In this document: positions 32,240 through 45,491 of the stretch, piece by piece
How the letters are laid out: each line of letters starts with the position of its first letter
Position numbering within the stretch: position 1 is the stretch's first letter
Assembly: GCF_001922585.1 (NCBI RefSeq)
Contig: NZ_MRBS01000009.1
Span: forward strand, 62,001-126,000
Direction: 5' to 3'
DNA: 64,000 bases
DNA from: Pantoea sp. 1.19
GTDB lineage: Bacteria > Pseudomonadota > Gammaproteobacteria > Enterobacterales > Enterobacteriaceae
Made by a program: the position numbers and the translations under genes
The notes under the pieces: generated by a model
What the model was told of the DNA's origin: nothing
Seen by the model: the letters and a program-made list of their open reading frames with translations, nothing else
Database searches by the model: none

Positions 32240-33699
32240 GATCGCTGTCGCTGTCGCACAAGCTGGCGCTGAGTTTTACGCTGCTCATGGTGATCGGCTG
32301 TGCGGTTTCAGTCTGGCTACAAATGCACACCAGCAAAAATTACAGTCGCGCCACCATTCAGCAGCTGTCCGTCGGGCTGGCCAGCCACATCGCCGGGGCG
32401 ATTCCACTGATGCGCTCACAGGGCCTTGATCAGCAGGCGTTAAAGGCGCTGTTTGATCAGACGATGACGGTCAACCCCAGCGTTGAAGTCTACCTGCTGG
32501 ATAACCAGGGTAGGATCGTGGCCGATGCCGCCCCCCCGGGCCGTATCAAGCGTCATCAGGTCTCTCTGGCCCCGCTGCTGGCGATGCAGCAGGGTGCTGA
32601 GCTGCCAATCCTCGGCGACGACCCGCGCAGTATGGAGGGAAAAAAAGTGTTTAGCGCGGCGCCACTGGTGCGAAACAACCGGCAGCAGGGCTGGTTATAC
32701 GTGATCCTGCTGGGCGAGGACTATCAATTTTTAGCCGACAACGCCCAGCGCAGCGCGCTGCTGTTTTACTCCCTGTCTTCAATGGGAGTGTTATTACTGC
32801 TGACCCTGACCATCGGCATCGTGATTTTTCGCTGGGTAACGCGCCCGATGCGCCAGCTTATCCATCAGGTCAGCCAGCTGGATAAAGGTGGGATGGTGGC
32901 GATCAAGGCGCTGGCGGAGCAGGACGTACCGGTAGCCACGCCAAATGAAGTAAGCCAGCTGCAGCACGCGTTTATCGGCCTCAGCCGCCGTATCACCCGG
33001 CAGTGGGAACAGCTGGCCGGCCAGGATCAGCAGCGCCGCGAATTTATCGCCAACATCTCCCACGATCTGCGTACGCCGCTGACTTCGCTGCACGGCTATC
33101 TGGAGACCCTGTCATTTAAGGCTGACAGCCTGACCGCCGTCGAACGTCAGCGCTATCTGGCCATCGCGCTGGCGCAGAGTCAGAAAGTGGGCGTAATGGC
33201 GCAGCAGCTGTTTGAGCTGGCGCGGCTGGAGCACGGCGGTGTCCGCCTGCGCAAAGAGCGTTTCTCTCTCAGCGAGCTGGCGCAGGACGTCTGGCAAAAG
33301 TGCGAACTCAGCGCCGAACGCCGGCAGATTCAGCTGCAGCCGGAGATCGAACCGCGGCTGCCGCTGGTCTATGCCGATCTGTCGATGATTGAACGGGTGC
33401 TGACCAACCTGCTGGATAACGCCATCCGCCACTCACCGCCGGGCGGGAGCGTACGGCTGAGCATTCAGCAGCAAAGCCAGGGGCTGCGGGTGGAGCTGGC
33501 GGATGAGGGGCCCGGCGTGGCCGATGAACTGAAAGCAACGCTGTTTCATCGCCCATCGGTGCTGAATCACAATCAGCGCCAGCACGGCGGGCTGGGATTG
33601 ATGATCGTACACCGCATGCTGCAGCTGCATCATAGTGAGATCCAGCTGGTGGAGACACCCACCGGCGCCTGCTTCCGCTTTGTACTGCCGCTGGAGTAA
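32236..33699 (+). CDS. Sensor histidine kinase
   Basis: 487 residues. One N-terminal membrane span (LALSFTLLMVIGCAVSVWL), a periplasmic sensor domain of roughly 140 residues without Cys, a second span (LLFYSLSSMGVLLLLTLTIG), then HAMP, the HisKA phospho-acceptor His276 in FIANISHDLRTPLTSLHGYL, and an ATPase domain with NLLDNAIRHSPPGGS and GPGVADE. It pairs with the preceding response regulator (4-base overlap). The signal is unknown; an oxidant such as hypochlorite is suggested only by the target operon. Confidence 0.93.
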   Translation: MRSLSLSHKLALSFTLLMVIGCAVSVWLQMHTSKNYSRATIQQLSVGLASHIAGAIPLMRSQGLDQQALKALFDQTMTVNPSVEVYLLDNQGRIVADAAPPGRIKRHQVSLAPLLAMQQGAELPILGDDPRSMEGKKVFSAAPLVRNNRQQGWLYVILLGEDYQFLADNAQRSALLFYSLSSMGVLLLLTLTIGIVIFRWVTRPMRQLIHQVSQLDKGGMVAIKALAEQDVPVATPNEVSQLQHAFIGLSRRITRQWEQLAGQDQQRREFIANISHDLRTPLTSLHGYLETLSFKADSLTAVERQRYLAIALAQSQKVGVMAQQLFELARLEHGGVRLRKERFSLSELAQDVWQKCELSAERRQIQLQPEIEPRLPLVYADLSMIERVLTNLLDNAIRHSPPGGSVRLSIQQQSQGLRVELADEGPGVADELKATLFHRPSVLNHNQRQHGGLGLMIVHRMLQLHHSEIQLVETPTGACFRFVLPLE

Positions 33700-33719
33700 C
33701 GCTGGCGCCGGGCGCGCAC

Positions 33720-33742
33720 AAAAAAGGGCCCCAACGGGGCCC
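33720..33742 (-). terminator. gyrB intrinsic terminator
   Basis: On the minus strand GGGGCCC / GGGCCCC arms with a 3-base loop are followed by six U residues, 25 bases after the gyrB stop. The same hairpin lies just past the kinase gene on the plus strand, where it lacks a U-run. Confidence 0.9.
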
Positions 33743-33767
33743 CTGTCATTGGGTGGCGCACAGATGT

Positions 33768-37282
<3,515 letters not shown>

Positions 37283-37425
37283 AGCGGATGGGATCCCCAA
37301 ACAGCGGTGGTGAAAGCGCACGGTATTATCCGGCAGCCGCGCCGCGCGAGCGTCGCGGCCCTCACGGCGGTGAGGCGCTGACGCCCGCGCCCCGCACGGC
37401 GCGTCGGGCAGAGAGGCCTGACGCC

Positions 37426-38526
37426 TTATAACCGCATTGGCATGACGACGTAGTTAGCCGACTGGCTGGCCGCGTCCTCGATCTGCACGCTGGAAACGGA
37501 GTCGGTCAGCAGCAGCCGCACCTTTTCACACTTCAGCGCGTTGAGCACGTCCAGCACGTAGCTGACGTTAAAGCCAATTTCCAGGTCGCTACCGGCGTAG
37601 GTGACGTCGAGGATCTCTTCTGCCTCTTCCTGCTCGGGGTTATTGGCGGTGATGCGCAGCTGATTTTCACTGATGTAGAGACGCACGCCGCGGAATTTCT
37701 CGTTAGAGAGGATCGCCGCGCGGGCAAAGGCCTGCTTCAGCAGATCGCAACCGGCCTCCAGCGTCTTATCGGGATTTTTGGGCAGCACGCGGCGGTAATC
37801 CGGAAAACGTCCGTCCACCAGCTTGGAGGTAAAGATAAAGTCACCGACGTGGGCGCGAATGTTGTTGCTGCCGATCTGCACCTGCAGCGGCGTGTCGCCG
37901 CCATCCAGCAGGCGCAGCAGCTCAATCACCCCTTTACGCGGTACGATCACCGAATGGTTTGGCAGCGTCTGACCAATCGGCAGCGCACACACCGCCAGCC
38001 GGTGGCCGTCGGTCGAAACGGTGCGCAGCTCTTCGCCCTCGGTTTCAAACAGCATACCGTTGAGGTAGTAGCGCACGTCCTGGTGGGCCATCGAAAACTG
38101 GGTGGCCTCGATCAGGCGCTTTAACGTCGCCTGCGGCAGGGTGAACTCCACTTCGCTTTGCCAGTCGTCCAGATTCGGGAAGTCGCTGGCCGGCAGGGTC
38201 GAAAGCGAAAAGCGGCTGCGCCCGGAGCGCACCAGCATCCGCTCGCCCTCCAGCACCACGCTGATCTCCGCCCCTTCCGGCAGGCCGCGGCAGATATCGA
38301 GAAACTTACGCGCCGGCACGGTGGTCGCGCCCGGCTCGTGCTCCTGGGACAGCGCCACCCGGGCCACCATCTCCATTTCCAGATCGGTACCGGTCAGCAG
38401 CAGCGTGCCTTCGTTGACCTGCAGCAGCAGGTTACCGAGGATCGGCAGCGTGGGACGTCCTCCAAGCGGGCCGCTGACCTGCTGAAGGGGCTTCAGTAAA
38501 TGCTCACGTTCGACAATAAATTTCAT
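37426..38526 (-). CDS. dnaN: DNA polymerase III beta sliding clamp
   Basis: 366 residues, the E. coli length, from [20 protein letters not shown] to the conserved C-terminus YVVMPMRL. Three repeated clamp domains form a dimeric ring that tethers Pol [20 protein letters not shown] and [20 protein letters not shown] are conserved segments near the hydrophobic cleft. It begins 4 bases after dnaA and is cotranscribed with it. The 143-base gap to recF holds no gene. Confidence 0.98.
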   Translation of the reverse strand: MKFIVEREHLLKPLQQVSGPLGGRPTLPILGNLLLQVNEGTLLLTGTDLEMEMVARVALSQEHEPGATTVPARKFLDICRGLPEGAEISVVLEGERMLVRSGRSRFSLSTLPASDFPNLDDWQSEVEFTLPQATLKRLIEATQFSMAHQDVRYYLNGMLFETEGEELRTVSTDGHRLAVCALPIGQTLPNHSVIVPRKGVIELLRLLDGGDTPLQVQIGSNNIRAHVGDFIFTSKLVDGRFPDYRRVLPKNPDKTLEAGCDLLKQAFARAAILSNEKFRGVRLYISENQLRITANNPEQEEAEEILDVTYAGSDLEIGFNVSYVLDVLNALKCEKVRLLLTDSVSSVQIEDAASQSANYVVMPMRL

Positions 38527-38530
38527 AGCG

Positions 38531-39934
38531 TCAGGAAGATAATGTTCTGATTAAGTTTGAGAAATCTTCTTTGATGTCGTGACTCTCTTCACGCAGCTGC
38601 TCAATCTTACGGCAGGCATGCAGCACCGTAGTGTGATCGCGTCCACCAAACGCATCGCCGATTTCCGGCAGGCTGTGGTTAGTCAGCTCTTTCGCCATCG
38701 CCATCGCCATCTGGCGCGGACGCGCCACCGAGCGCGAACGCCGCTTGGAGAGCAGATCGGCCACTTTGATTTTGTAGTACTCGGCTACCGTCTTCTGAAT
38801 ATTGTCGATGGTAACCAGTTTTTCCTGCAGCGCCAGCAGATCGCGCAGCGCTTCACGCACGAAATCGATGGTGATTGCCCGACCGGTAAAGTTGGCATTA
38901 GCAATCACGCGATTCAGCGCTCCTTCCAGCTCGCGCACGTTGGAGCGCAGGCGCTTGGCGATAAAAAACGCCACTTCGCCCGGCAGGCGGATATCGTTTT
39001 CATCGGCCTTTTTCATCAGGATCGCGACCCGGGTTTCCAACTCCGGCGGCTCAATGGCCACCGTCAGCCCCCAGCCGAAGCGGGACTTCAGGCGATCTTC
39101 CACGCCGTTAATCTCTTTCGGATAGCGATCAGAGGTCAGGATAATTTGCTGGTTGCCTTCCAGCAGCGCGTTAAAGGTGTGGAAAAACTCCTCCTGCGAG
39201 CGCTCTTTATTCGCAAAGAACTGAATATCATCGATCAGCAGCGCATCCACCGATCGGTAGTAGCGCTTGAACTCTTCGATGGCGTTGTTCTGCAGCGCCT
39301 TAACCATGTCCTGCACAAAGCGCTCCGAATGCATGTAGACCACTTTGGCGTTGGGCTTGCGCGCCATGATGCCGTTGCCGACCGCGTGCAGCAGGTGGGT
39401 TTTACCCAGGCCGGTACCGCCGTACAAAAACAGCGGGTTATACGCACCGCCAGGGTTATCAGCCACCTGGCGCGCCGCCGCGCGCGCCAGCTGGTTCGAT
39501 TTACCCTCGACGAAGTTATCAAAATTGTGCCGGGTATTGACGTTGGAGCGGTAAGAGAGTTCCGCCGGCGCCGGCAGCGTATCCCAACTGGGCCGCACTG
39601 GCGCCGGACGCCCACCGGCGGCCGCAGGCGGCGGAGCCGCGGCGGCCGTAGTCATCGCCGCTACCGGCGGAGCCACCGGCTGGGTCGCCGGCTTGCTGCC
39701 GACTTCAAAACGCAGCTGTGGGGCATCCGCGCCGCAGAACTCATTCAGCAACGCGGTCAGGTTGTTCAGGTATTTATCCCGTACCCAGTCGAGGACAAAA
39801 CGGTTGGGCGCATACAGCGCCAGGGTGCTGTCGTTCTGTTCGGCCTGCAACGGACGGATCCACATGCTGAACTCTGTGGCAGGTAGTTCATCCTGCAAAC
39901 GGGCAAGACACTGTTGCCAAAGCGAAAGTGACAC
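38531..39934 (-). CDS. dnaA: Chromosomal replication initiator DnaA
   Basis: 467 residues from a GTG at 39934, preceded by GTGGAG, exactly as in E. coli (start [18 protein letters not shown]). Domain II is a Pro/Ala-rich linker. The AAA+ domain has Walker A in [20 protein letters not shown] and Walker B in [10 protein letters not shown]. Domain IV has the DnaA-box helix-turn-helix with [18 protein letters not shown]. It unwinds oriC, which is not in this window. Confidence 0.98.
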   Translation of the reverse strand: MSLSLWQQCLARLQDELPATEFSMWIRPLQAEQNDSTLALYAPNRFVLDWVRDKYLNNLTALLNEFCGADAPQLRFEVGSKPATQPVAPPVAAMTTAAAAPPPAAAGGRPAPVRPSWDTLPAPAELSYRSNVNTRHNFDNFVEGKSNQLARAAARQVADNPGGAYNPLFLYGGTGLGKTHLLHAVGNGIMARKPNAKVVYMHSERFVQDMVKALQNNAIEEFKRYYRSVDALLIDDIQFFANKERSQEEFFHTFNALLEGNQQIILTSDRYPKEINGVEDRLKSRFGWGLTVAIEPPELETRVAILMKKADENDIRLPGEVAFFIAKRLRSNVRELEGALNRVIANANFTGRAITIDFVREALRDLLALQEKLVTIDNIQKTVAEYYKIKVADLLSKRRSRSVARPRQMAMAMAKELTNHSLPEIGDAFGGRDHTTVLHACRKIEQLREESHDIKEDFSNLIRTLSS

Positions 39935-40135
39935 GGCGGACTCCACTCGAACAAGATCAATATAAGAAAGTGTGCTGAAGACGTTTCATCGTTGTTGACG
40001 CATACCGACCCGGTAGGCGAACCGCTGTCCGCGGTTACTCCCGTCACGATCCACGAAGAGGATCGCCAGAGGAAGGGCGGATCATAGCGCAAAGCGCCGC
40101 AGAGATCTTCACTTTCTACACCGTTTTGATCCCTT

Positions 40136-40144
40136 TTATCCACA
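40136..40144. promoter_or_regulatory. DnaA box
   Basis: TTATCCACA, a perfect R1-type DnaA box, lies about 200 bases upstream of dnaA, where E. coli also has a box between its two dnaA promoters. It should mediate autorepression. Confidence 0.88.
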
Positions 40145-40274
40145 GGCGCGCCGCCGCACCGTTGGCGCCCATTTTCTGCCGCCGGTCTCGCGCGGATCCC
40201 GCGCAGGGTCAGGCGCACGACGCGTTACGACCGGATACGAACAGGCACGATCGTCAGAAGATCCCGTGCGATCC

Positions 40275-40302
40275 TTGCGCTTTGGCAGGAAGCCCGTATA
40301 AT
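40275..40302 (+). promoter_or_regulatory. Sigma-70 promoter toward rpmH (distal)
   Basis: TTGCGC and TATAAT are spaced by 16 bases. The perfect -10 makes it a good candidate for an upstream rpmH-rnpA promoter. Confidence 0.6.
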
Positions 40303-40390
40303 CCCGAGCCCACGTGTTGCGCGTCTTGCTCTGATACTGTCTTTGGACAGCGCTCAGGCTTGCAAAGGCGCGGTTATTACACGAAGTAAA

Positions 40391-40419
40391 TTGACTCTGG
40401 ACTGTACAATTATTACAAT
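40391..40419 (+). promoter_or_regulatory. Sigma-70 promoter of rpmH-rnpA
   Basis: TTGACT, a 17-base spacer and TACAAT lie about 100 bases before rpmH; this is near consensus and probably the main promoter. Confidence 0.8.
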
Positions 40420-40503
40420 CCCGCCTCTTTATTAAGCCGCACTGAGGCGTCGGTCTTTTACGGACTGTAAACACGCGTCACCCAGTGAAATTTTCAAGTT
40501 TAG

Positions 40504-40656
<153 letters not shown>

Positions 40657-40671
40657 TAAAGCTAACCCTCT

Positions 40672-41031
40672 GTGGTTAAGCTCGCATTTCCCAGGGAGTT
40701 ACGTTTGTTAACTCCCGCTCATTTCACCTTTGTCTTCCAGCAGCCGCATCGTGCAGGCACGCCGCAAATCACTATCCTCGGCCGCCCAAACTCGCTGGGG
40801 CATCCCCGCATCGGTCTGACCGTCGCGAAAAAAAATGTTAAGCGCGCTCACGAACGTAACCGCATCAAGCGATTGACGCGGGAGAGCTTTCGTTTGCGGC
40901 AGCATGATTTGCCCGCCATGGATTTTGTGGTGGTGGCGAAAAAAGGGGTGGCCGATCTTGATAATCGCGCGCTGACGGAAGCGTTGGAGAAACTATGGCG
41001 TCGTCACTGTCGCCTGGCTCGCGGCTCCTGA
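40672..41031 (+). CDS. rnpA: Ribonuclease P protein component
   Basis: 119 residues from a GTG start, as in E. coli ([20 protein letters not shown]). The RNR motif is in [19 protein letters not shown]. It is the basic protein partner of M1 RNA in tRNA 5' maturation. Its end overlaps yidD by 37 bases. Confidence 0.98.
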   Translation: MVKLAFPRELRLLTPAHFTFVFQQPHRAGTPQITILGRPNSLGHPRIGLTVAKKNVKRAHERNRIKRLTRESFRLRQHDLPAMDFVVVAKKGVADLDNRALTEALEKLWRRHCRLARGS

Positions 41032-41252
41032 TTGCGCTGATCCGCGTTTATCAACGCGTCATCAGTCCGCTTTTGGGCCCCCACTGTCGCTTCACACCGA
41101 CGTGTTCACATTACGGTATTGAGGCATTGCGCAGGTTTGGCGTGATAAAAGGCAGTTGGTTGACGATAAAACGCGTATTAAAATGCCACCCTTTACATCC
41201 GGGTGGCGATGATCCGGTGCCGCCAAAACCCTTTGATACCAGAGAACATTAA
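40995..41252 (+). CDS. yidD: Membrane protein insertion efficiency factor YidD
   Basis: 85 residues with the YidD signature [15 protein letters not shown] and [14 protein letters not shown]. It is a peripheral inner-membrane protein that helps YidC-dependent insertion. It starts inside rnpA and ends 2 bases before yidC, the conserved arrangement. Confidence 0.97.
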   Translation: MASSLSPGSRLLIALIRVYQRVISPLLGPHCRFTPTCSHYGIEALRRFGVIKGSWLTIKRVLKCHPLHPGGDDPVPPKPFDTREH

Positions 41253-41254
41253 CG

Positions 41255-42901
41255 ATGGATTCGCAACGCAATCTTTTTCTCATCGCTTTTCTGTTCGTCT
41301 CTTTCATGATCTGGCAAGCCTGGCAGACGGACCACGCTCCGCAGCCGCAGCAAACCCAGACCACGCAGAGTGCGACCAGCGCCGCCGATGATGCCGCTAA
41401 CCAGGGCGTGCCCGCCAGCGGCCAGGGCAAAACGATCACCGTTAAGACCGATGTCCTGTCTTTGCAGATCAACACCCGCGGTGGCGACATTGACCAGGCA
41501 CTGCTGCTGACCTACCCGGATAAACTGGGTTCCACCACGCCGTTTGAGCTGCTGGAAACCACCCCGGCGTTTACCTATCAGGCGCAGAGCGGCCTGACCG
41601 GTCGTAACGGCCCGGATAACCCGAACAACGGTCAACGCCCGCTGTACACCACCAGCCAGGAGAGCTACACGCTGGCGGACGGCCAGGATGAGTTGCGTAT
41701 CCCGCTGACCTATACCGCAGACAATGGCGCGACCTACACCAAAACCTTCGTCCTGAAGCGCGGTTCCTTCGCCATTGATGTGGACTACGCCATCAATAAC
41801 GCCAGCCAGCAGCCGCTGGAAGTGGCGATGTTTGGTCAGCTGAAACAGTCGGTCGATCTGCCGAAGCACCGCGATACCGGGAGCAGCAACTTTGCGCTGC
41901 ACACCTTCCGCGGCGCGGCGTACTCGACCAATGAGACCAAGTACGAAAAATACAAGTTCGATACCATCACCGACAACGAAAACCTGAACGTCAAGACGCC
42001 GAACGGCTGGGTGGCGATGCTGCAGCAGTATTTTGCGACCGCATGGGTGCCGCGTACCGCCGGTGATAACAGCCTGTATACCAGCAACCTCGGTAACGGC
42101 ATGGTCGCCATCGGCTACAAATCGGCTGCGCAGACCATCGCTCCGGGTGCGCAGCAGTCGCTGGCCGCCACCCTGTGGGTCGGACCGGAGATTCAGGATC
42201 AGATGGCGGCCATCGCCCCGCACCTGGACCTGACCGTAGACTACGGCTGGCTGTGGTTTATCTCTCAGCCGCTGTTTAAGCTGCTGAAATTCATCCACGG
42301 CTTTATCGGTAACTGGGGCTTCTCCATTATCGTCATCACCTTCATCGTGCGCGGCATCATGTACCCGCTGACCAAAGCGCAGTACACCTCGATGGCGAAA
42401 ATGCGCATGCTGCAGCCGAAAATCACCGCAATGCGCGAGCGTCTGGGTGACGACAAGCAGAAGATGAGCCAGGAGATGATGGCGCTGTACAAATCGGAGA
42501 AAGTGAATCCGCTGGGCGGTTGTCTGCCGCTGCTGATTCAGATGCCGATCTTCCTGGCGCTGTACTATATGCTGATGGGCTCGGTCGAACTGCGTCACGC
42601 GCCGTTTATCCTGTGGATCCATGATCTGTCCGCGCAGGACCCGTACTACATTCTGCCGGTGCTGATGGGCGTGACCATGTTCTTCATCCAGAAGATGTCA
42701 CCGACCACCGTCACCGATCCGATGCAGCAGAAGATCATGACCTACATGCCGGTTATCTTTACCGTGTTCTTCCTGTGGTTCCCGTCCGGCCTGGTGCTGT
42801 ACTACATTGTCAGTAACCTGGTGACCATCCTCCAGCAGCAGCTGATTTATCGCGGGCTGGAGAAACGGGGCCTGCACAGCCGCGATAAGAAAAAAGCCTG
42901 A
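41255..42901 (+). CDS. yidC: Membrane protein insertase YidC
   Basis: 548 residues, the length of E. coli YidC. The first span [18 protein letters not shown] precedes a large periplasmic beta-sandwich domain (about residues 60-340), then five C-terminal spans with [20 protein letters not shown] and the basic tail [14 protein letters not shown]. It inserts and folds inner-membrane proteins alone or with SecYEG. Confidence 0.98.
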   Translation: MDSQRNLFLIAFLFVSFMIWQAWQTDHAPQPQQTQTTQSATSAADDAANQGVPASGQGKTITVKTDVLSLQINTRGGDIDQALLLTYPDKLGSTTPFELLETTPAFTYQAQSGLTGRNGPDNPNNGQRPLYTTSQESYTLADGQDELRIPLTYTADNGATYTKTFVLKRGSFAIDVDYAINNASQQPLEVAMFGQLKQSVDLPKHRDTGSSNFALHTFRGAAYSTNETKYEKYKFDTITDNENLNVKTPNGWVAMLQQYFATAWVPRTAGDNSLYTSNLGNGMVAIGYKSAAQTIAPGAQQSLAATLWVGPEIQDQMAAIAPHLDLTVDYGWLWFISQPLFKLLKFIHGFIGNWGFSIIVITFIVRGIMYPLTKAQYTSMAKMRMLQPKITAMRERLGDDKQKMSQEMMALYKSEKVNPLGGCLPLLIQMPIFLALYYMLMGSVELRHAPFILWIHDLSAQDPYYILPVLMGVTMFFIQKMSPTTVTDPMQQKIMTYMPVIFTVFFLWFPSGLVLYYIVSNLVTILQQQLIYRGLEKRGLHSRDKKKA

Positions 42902-42953
42902 TAACGCCGGGGCCGGCCGCGCCCGCCCCGGGTTGTTCAGGACATACCCTGCG

Positions 42954-42982
42954 GGGCGGCAGCGATGCCGCCCTCTTTTTTT
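42954..42982 (+). terminator. Intrinsic terminator after yidC
   Basis: GGGCGGC / GCCGCCC with a 6-base loop is followed by TCTTTTTTT, just upstream of mnmE, so mnmE probably has its own promoter or depends on read-through. Confidence 0.9.
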
Positions 42983-43001
42983 GCATCTGAGAAGGTGAAC
43001 C

Positions 43002-44366
43002 ATGAGCCATCACGACACCATTGTCGCGCAGGCCACGCCCCCGGGACGCGGCGGCGTGGGCATTCTACGCGTTTCCGGCCAGCAGGCCGCCGAGGTCGCC
43101 CGCACGCTGCTGGGCAAACTGCCTAAGCCACGCTACGCCGATTATCTGCCGTTTCGCGACGGTGACGGTAGCACGCTGGATCAGGGTATTGCGCTGTGGT
43201 TTCCGGGCCCGCACTCCTTTACCGGCGAAGACGTGCTCGAGCTGCAGGGCCACGGCGGCCCCGTGATCCTCGACCTGCTGCTGAAGCGGATTGCGGCGCT
43301 GCCCGGCGTGCGTATTGCCCGTCCCGGCGAGTTCTCCGAGCGCGCATTTCTTAACGATAAGTTGGATCTGGCGCAGGCCGAAGCGATTGCCGATCTGATC
43401 GACGCCAGCTCCGAGCAGGCCGCGCGCTCCGCCCTGAATTCGCTGCAGGGGGCGTTTTCCACCCGCGTCAATCAGCTGGTCGAGGCCCTCACCCACCTGC
43501 GGATTTACGTCGAGGCAGCGATTGACTTTCCGGACGAGGAGATCGACTTCCTTTCCGACGGCAAAATTGAAGCCCAGCTGATGAGCGTGATTGCCGATCT
43601 CGACGGCGTGCGCGCCGAAGCGCGCCAGGGCAGCCTGCTGCGCGAGGGCATGAAGGTCGTGATCGCCGGGCGGCCGAACGCCGGTAAATCCAGCCTGCTG
43701 AATGCGCTGGCCGGCCGCGAAGCGGCGATTGTGACCGACATTGCCGGCACTACCCGCGACGTGCTGCGTGAACATATCCACCTCGATGGCATGCCGCTGC
43801 ACATCATCGACACCGCCGGACTGCGCGACGCCAGCGATGAAGTGGAGCGCATCGGTATCGCACGCGCCTGGCAGGAGATTGAACAGGCGGATCGCGTGCT
43901 GTTTATGGTCGATGGCACCACCACCGACGCTACCGAAGCGCAGCAGATATGGCCGGATTTTGTTGCCCGCCTGCCGGCGGAGCTGCCGGTTACAATCGTC
44001 CGTAACAAGGCCGACGTCACCGGCGAAGCGCCCGGTATGACCGGGTATGCCGATCGCACGCTGGTACGCCTGTCGGCCCACACCGGCGAGGGCGTTGACG
44101 CGCTGCGCGAGCACCTCAAGCAGAGCATGGGCTTTGCCGGCAATGTGGAAGGGGGCTTCCTCGCACGCAGCCGCCATCTGCAGGCGCTGGCCGAGGCGGC
44201 AACCCATCTACAGCAGGGAAAAGATCAGCTGCTGGGCGCCCGCGCCGGCGAGCTACTGGCCGAAGAGCTGCGGCTGGCGCAGCAGGCGCTCAGCGAAATC
44301 ACCGGCGAATTCACCTCCGACGATCTGCTGGGACGGATCTTCTCCAGCTTCTGCATCGGCAAGTGA
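43002..44366 (+). CDS. mnmE: tRNA modification GTPase MnmE
   Basis: 454 residues, the E. coli length. An N-terminal folate-binding domain is followed by a helical domain with an inserted G domain: [16 protein letters not shown] (P-loop), DIAGTTRD (K-loop region), DTAGL and NKAD. The C-terminal FCIGK motif is present. With MnmG it makes the cmnm5 modification of U34 in certain tRNAs. It ends the conserved dnaA-side block; variable DNA follows. Confidence 0.98.
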   Translation: MSHHDTIVAQATPPGRGGVGILRVSGQQAAEVARTLLGKLPKPRYADYLPFRDGDGSTLDQGIALWFPGPHSFTGEDVLELQGHGGPVILDLLLKRIAALPGVRIARPGEFSERAFLNDKLDLAQAEAIADLIDASSEQAARSALNSLQGAFSTRVNQLVEALTHLRIYVEAAIDFPDEEIDFLSDGKIEAQLMSVIADLDGVRAEARQGSLLREGMKVVIAGRPNAGKSSLLNALAGREAAIVTDIAGTTRDVLREHIHLDGMPLHIIDTAGLRDASDEVERIGIARAWQEIEQADRVLFMVDGTTTDATEAQQIWPDFVARLPAELPVTIVRNKADVTGEAPGMTGYADRTLVRLSAHTGEGVDALREHLKQSMGFAGNVEGGFLARSRHLQALAEAATHLQQGKDQLLGARAGELLAEELRLAQQALSEITGEFTSDDLLGRIFSSFCIGK

Positions 44367-44579
44367 TGGGATGGTATCTGATGAGGTATATTCCGTGCCT
44401 TTTTTGAACCATGAGAACCTTCATTCGGTAAAGTGTGTGTTTCGCCCAAATCCTGTCAATCCAGGATAATGTCATCGCTATCACTGAACAGCTGCTCGCT
44501 AATAAAAAATGGATAAAAAAAGGGGTTAGCAGCTATTAACAAATAACCATTGGGTAACAGTGGATAAAAAGGAAAGCAC

Positions 44580-45491
44580 ATGAGTACGCCAAAACGGCCA
44601 CGCACCATTCAACTCTTTCTGCCAACGGGCGATCCGGCCGGGATTCGCATTGCTGAGCAGACCACGTCAATCATTCGGGTGATAGAAGTGCCCCGCAGTG
44701 ATATTGCAGAATTTCTCGCCATGCCTGAGGCCAGGCAGGTGGGGCTGTATTTTCTGGTCGCCGGTGACAACAAAGATGAAGTGTACATCGGCCAGTCTGG
44801 CGAGGTGGGTGGCAGGCTGATGCAGCACCATAAAGAAGGAACAAAAGACTGGGAGCGTGCTCTGGTGCTGGTGTCGCTCACCAATAACCTGACCCAAACT
44901 CACGTGCTGTATCTGGAGTCTCTGGCCATCGAAAAAGCCAGAAGCTGCCAGCGCTATAGCCTGCTTAATGGCAACAGCGGGCAGCGGACCCATACGCCTG
45001 TTCCCTTAAAAGCCGATTGTGACGAAATCCATGACATTGGCAGTTTGCTGTTGGCCACCCTGGGTTATCCTCTGTTTGAGTCGTTAACCGCAGCCACCAC
45101 CAGCAGTGTGCAGGTCTTCATTTGCAATCGTGCAAAAGTTACTGCCAGGGGCATCTATACCAATGAAGGTATGGTGGTCCTGAAAGGATCGTCGGCCCCC
45201 ATGACCACCACACGCAAAACCGAACAGCGCTACTTTGATAAGCGTGATCAGTTATTGGCCAAAGGCGTAATTGTGCAGCAGGGCGATCGTTTTGTGTTCC
45301 AGCGTGACCACCTGTTTCAAACCCCGAGCGGCGCCTCAATGTTTTTACTGCTGGGCACGTCAAATGGTTGGGTGGACTGGAAAACTGAACAAGGGATGAC
45401 GCTGCACGACTACCAAGGCCGTACCCTGGACTCGCTCAGTGGCCGGCCGATCCACAGCGATTTACTGGTCCAAGGCTCGGCCCATCCCTGA
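44580..45491 (+). CDS. GIY-YIG nuclease-domain protein with DUF4357-like C-terminus
   Basis: 303 residues. The GIY-YIG core has GLY at 55-57 and YIG at 69-71 (VGLYFLV ... EVYIGQSGEVGGRL), the catalytic Arg at about 79 and Glu at about 113 (YLESLAIEKA), so it may be active. The last 60 residues (SGASMFLLLGTSNGWVDWKT) look like DUF4357, found on various orphan nucleases. The start follows AAAGGAAAGCAC. Base composition is clearly lower in GC than the neighbours, and it sits alone after mnmE, suggesting horizontal gain. No restriction methylase or defence partner is adjacent, and the target is unknown. Confidence 0.82.
   Translation: MSTPKRPRTIQLFLPTGDPAGIRIAEQTTSIIRVIEVPRSDIAEFLAMPEARQVGLYFLVAGDNKDEVYIGQSGEVGGRLMQHHKEGTKDWERALVLVSLTNNLTQTHVLYLESLAIEKARSCQRYSLLNGNSGQRTHTPVPLKADCDEIHDIGSLLLATLGYPLFESLTAATTSSVQVFICNRAKVTARGIYTNEGMVVLKGSSAPMTTTRKTEQRYFDKRDQLLAKGVIVQQGDRFVFQRDHLFQTPSGASMFLLLGTSNGWVDWKTEQGMTLHDYQGRTLDSLSGRPIHSDLLVQGSAHP

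Noticed and set aside
40136-40144. Possible oriC at the DnaA box near dnaA
   Set aside because: There is only one clear box and no AT-rich 13-mers; in Enterobacterales oriC lies by mnmG/mioC, which are not here.
41249-42622. Minus-strand frame of 457 codons
   Set aside because: Antisense shadow of yidC without recognisable domains.
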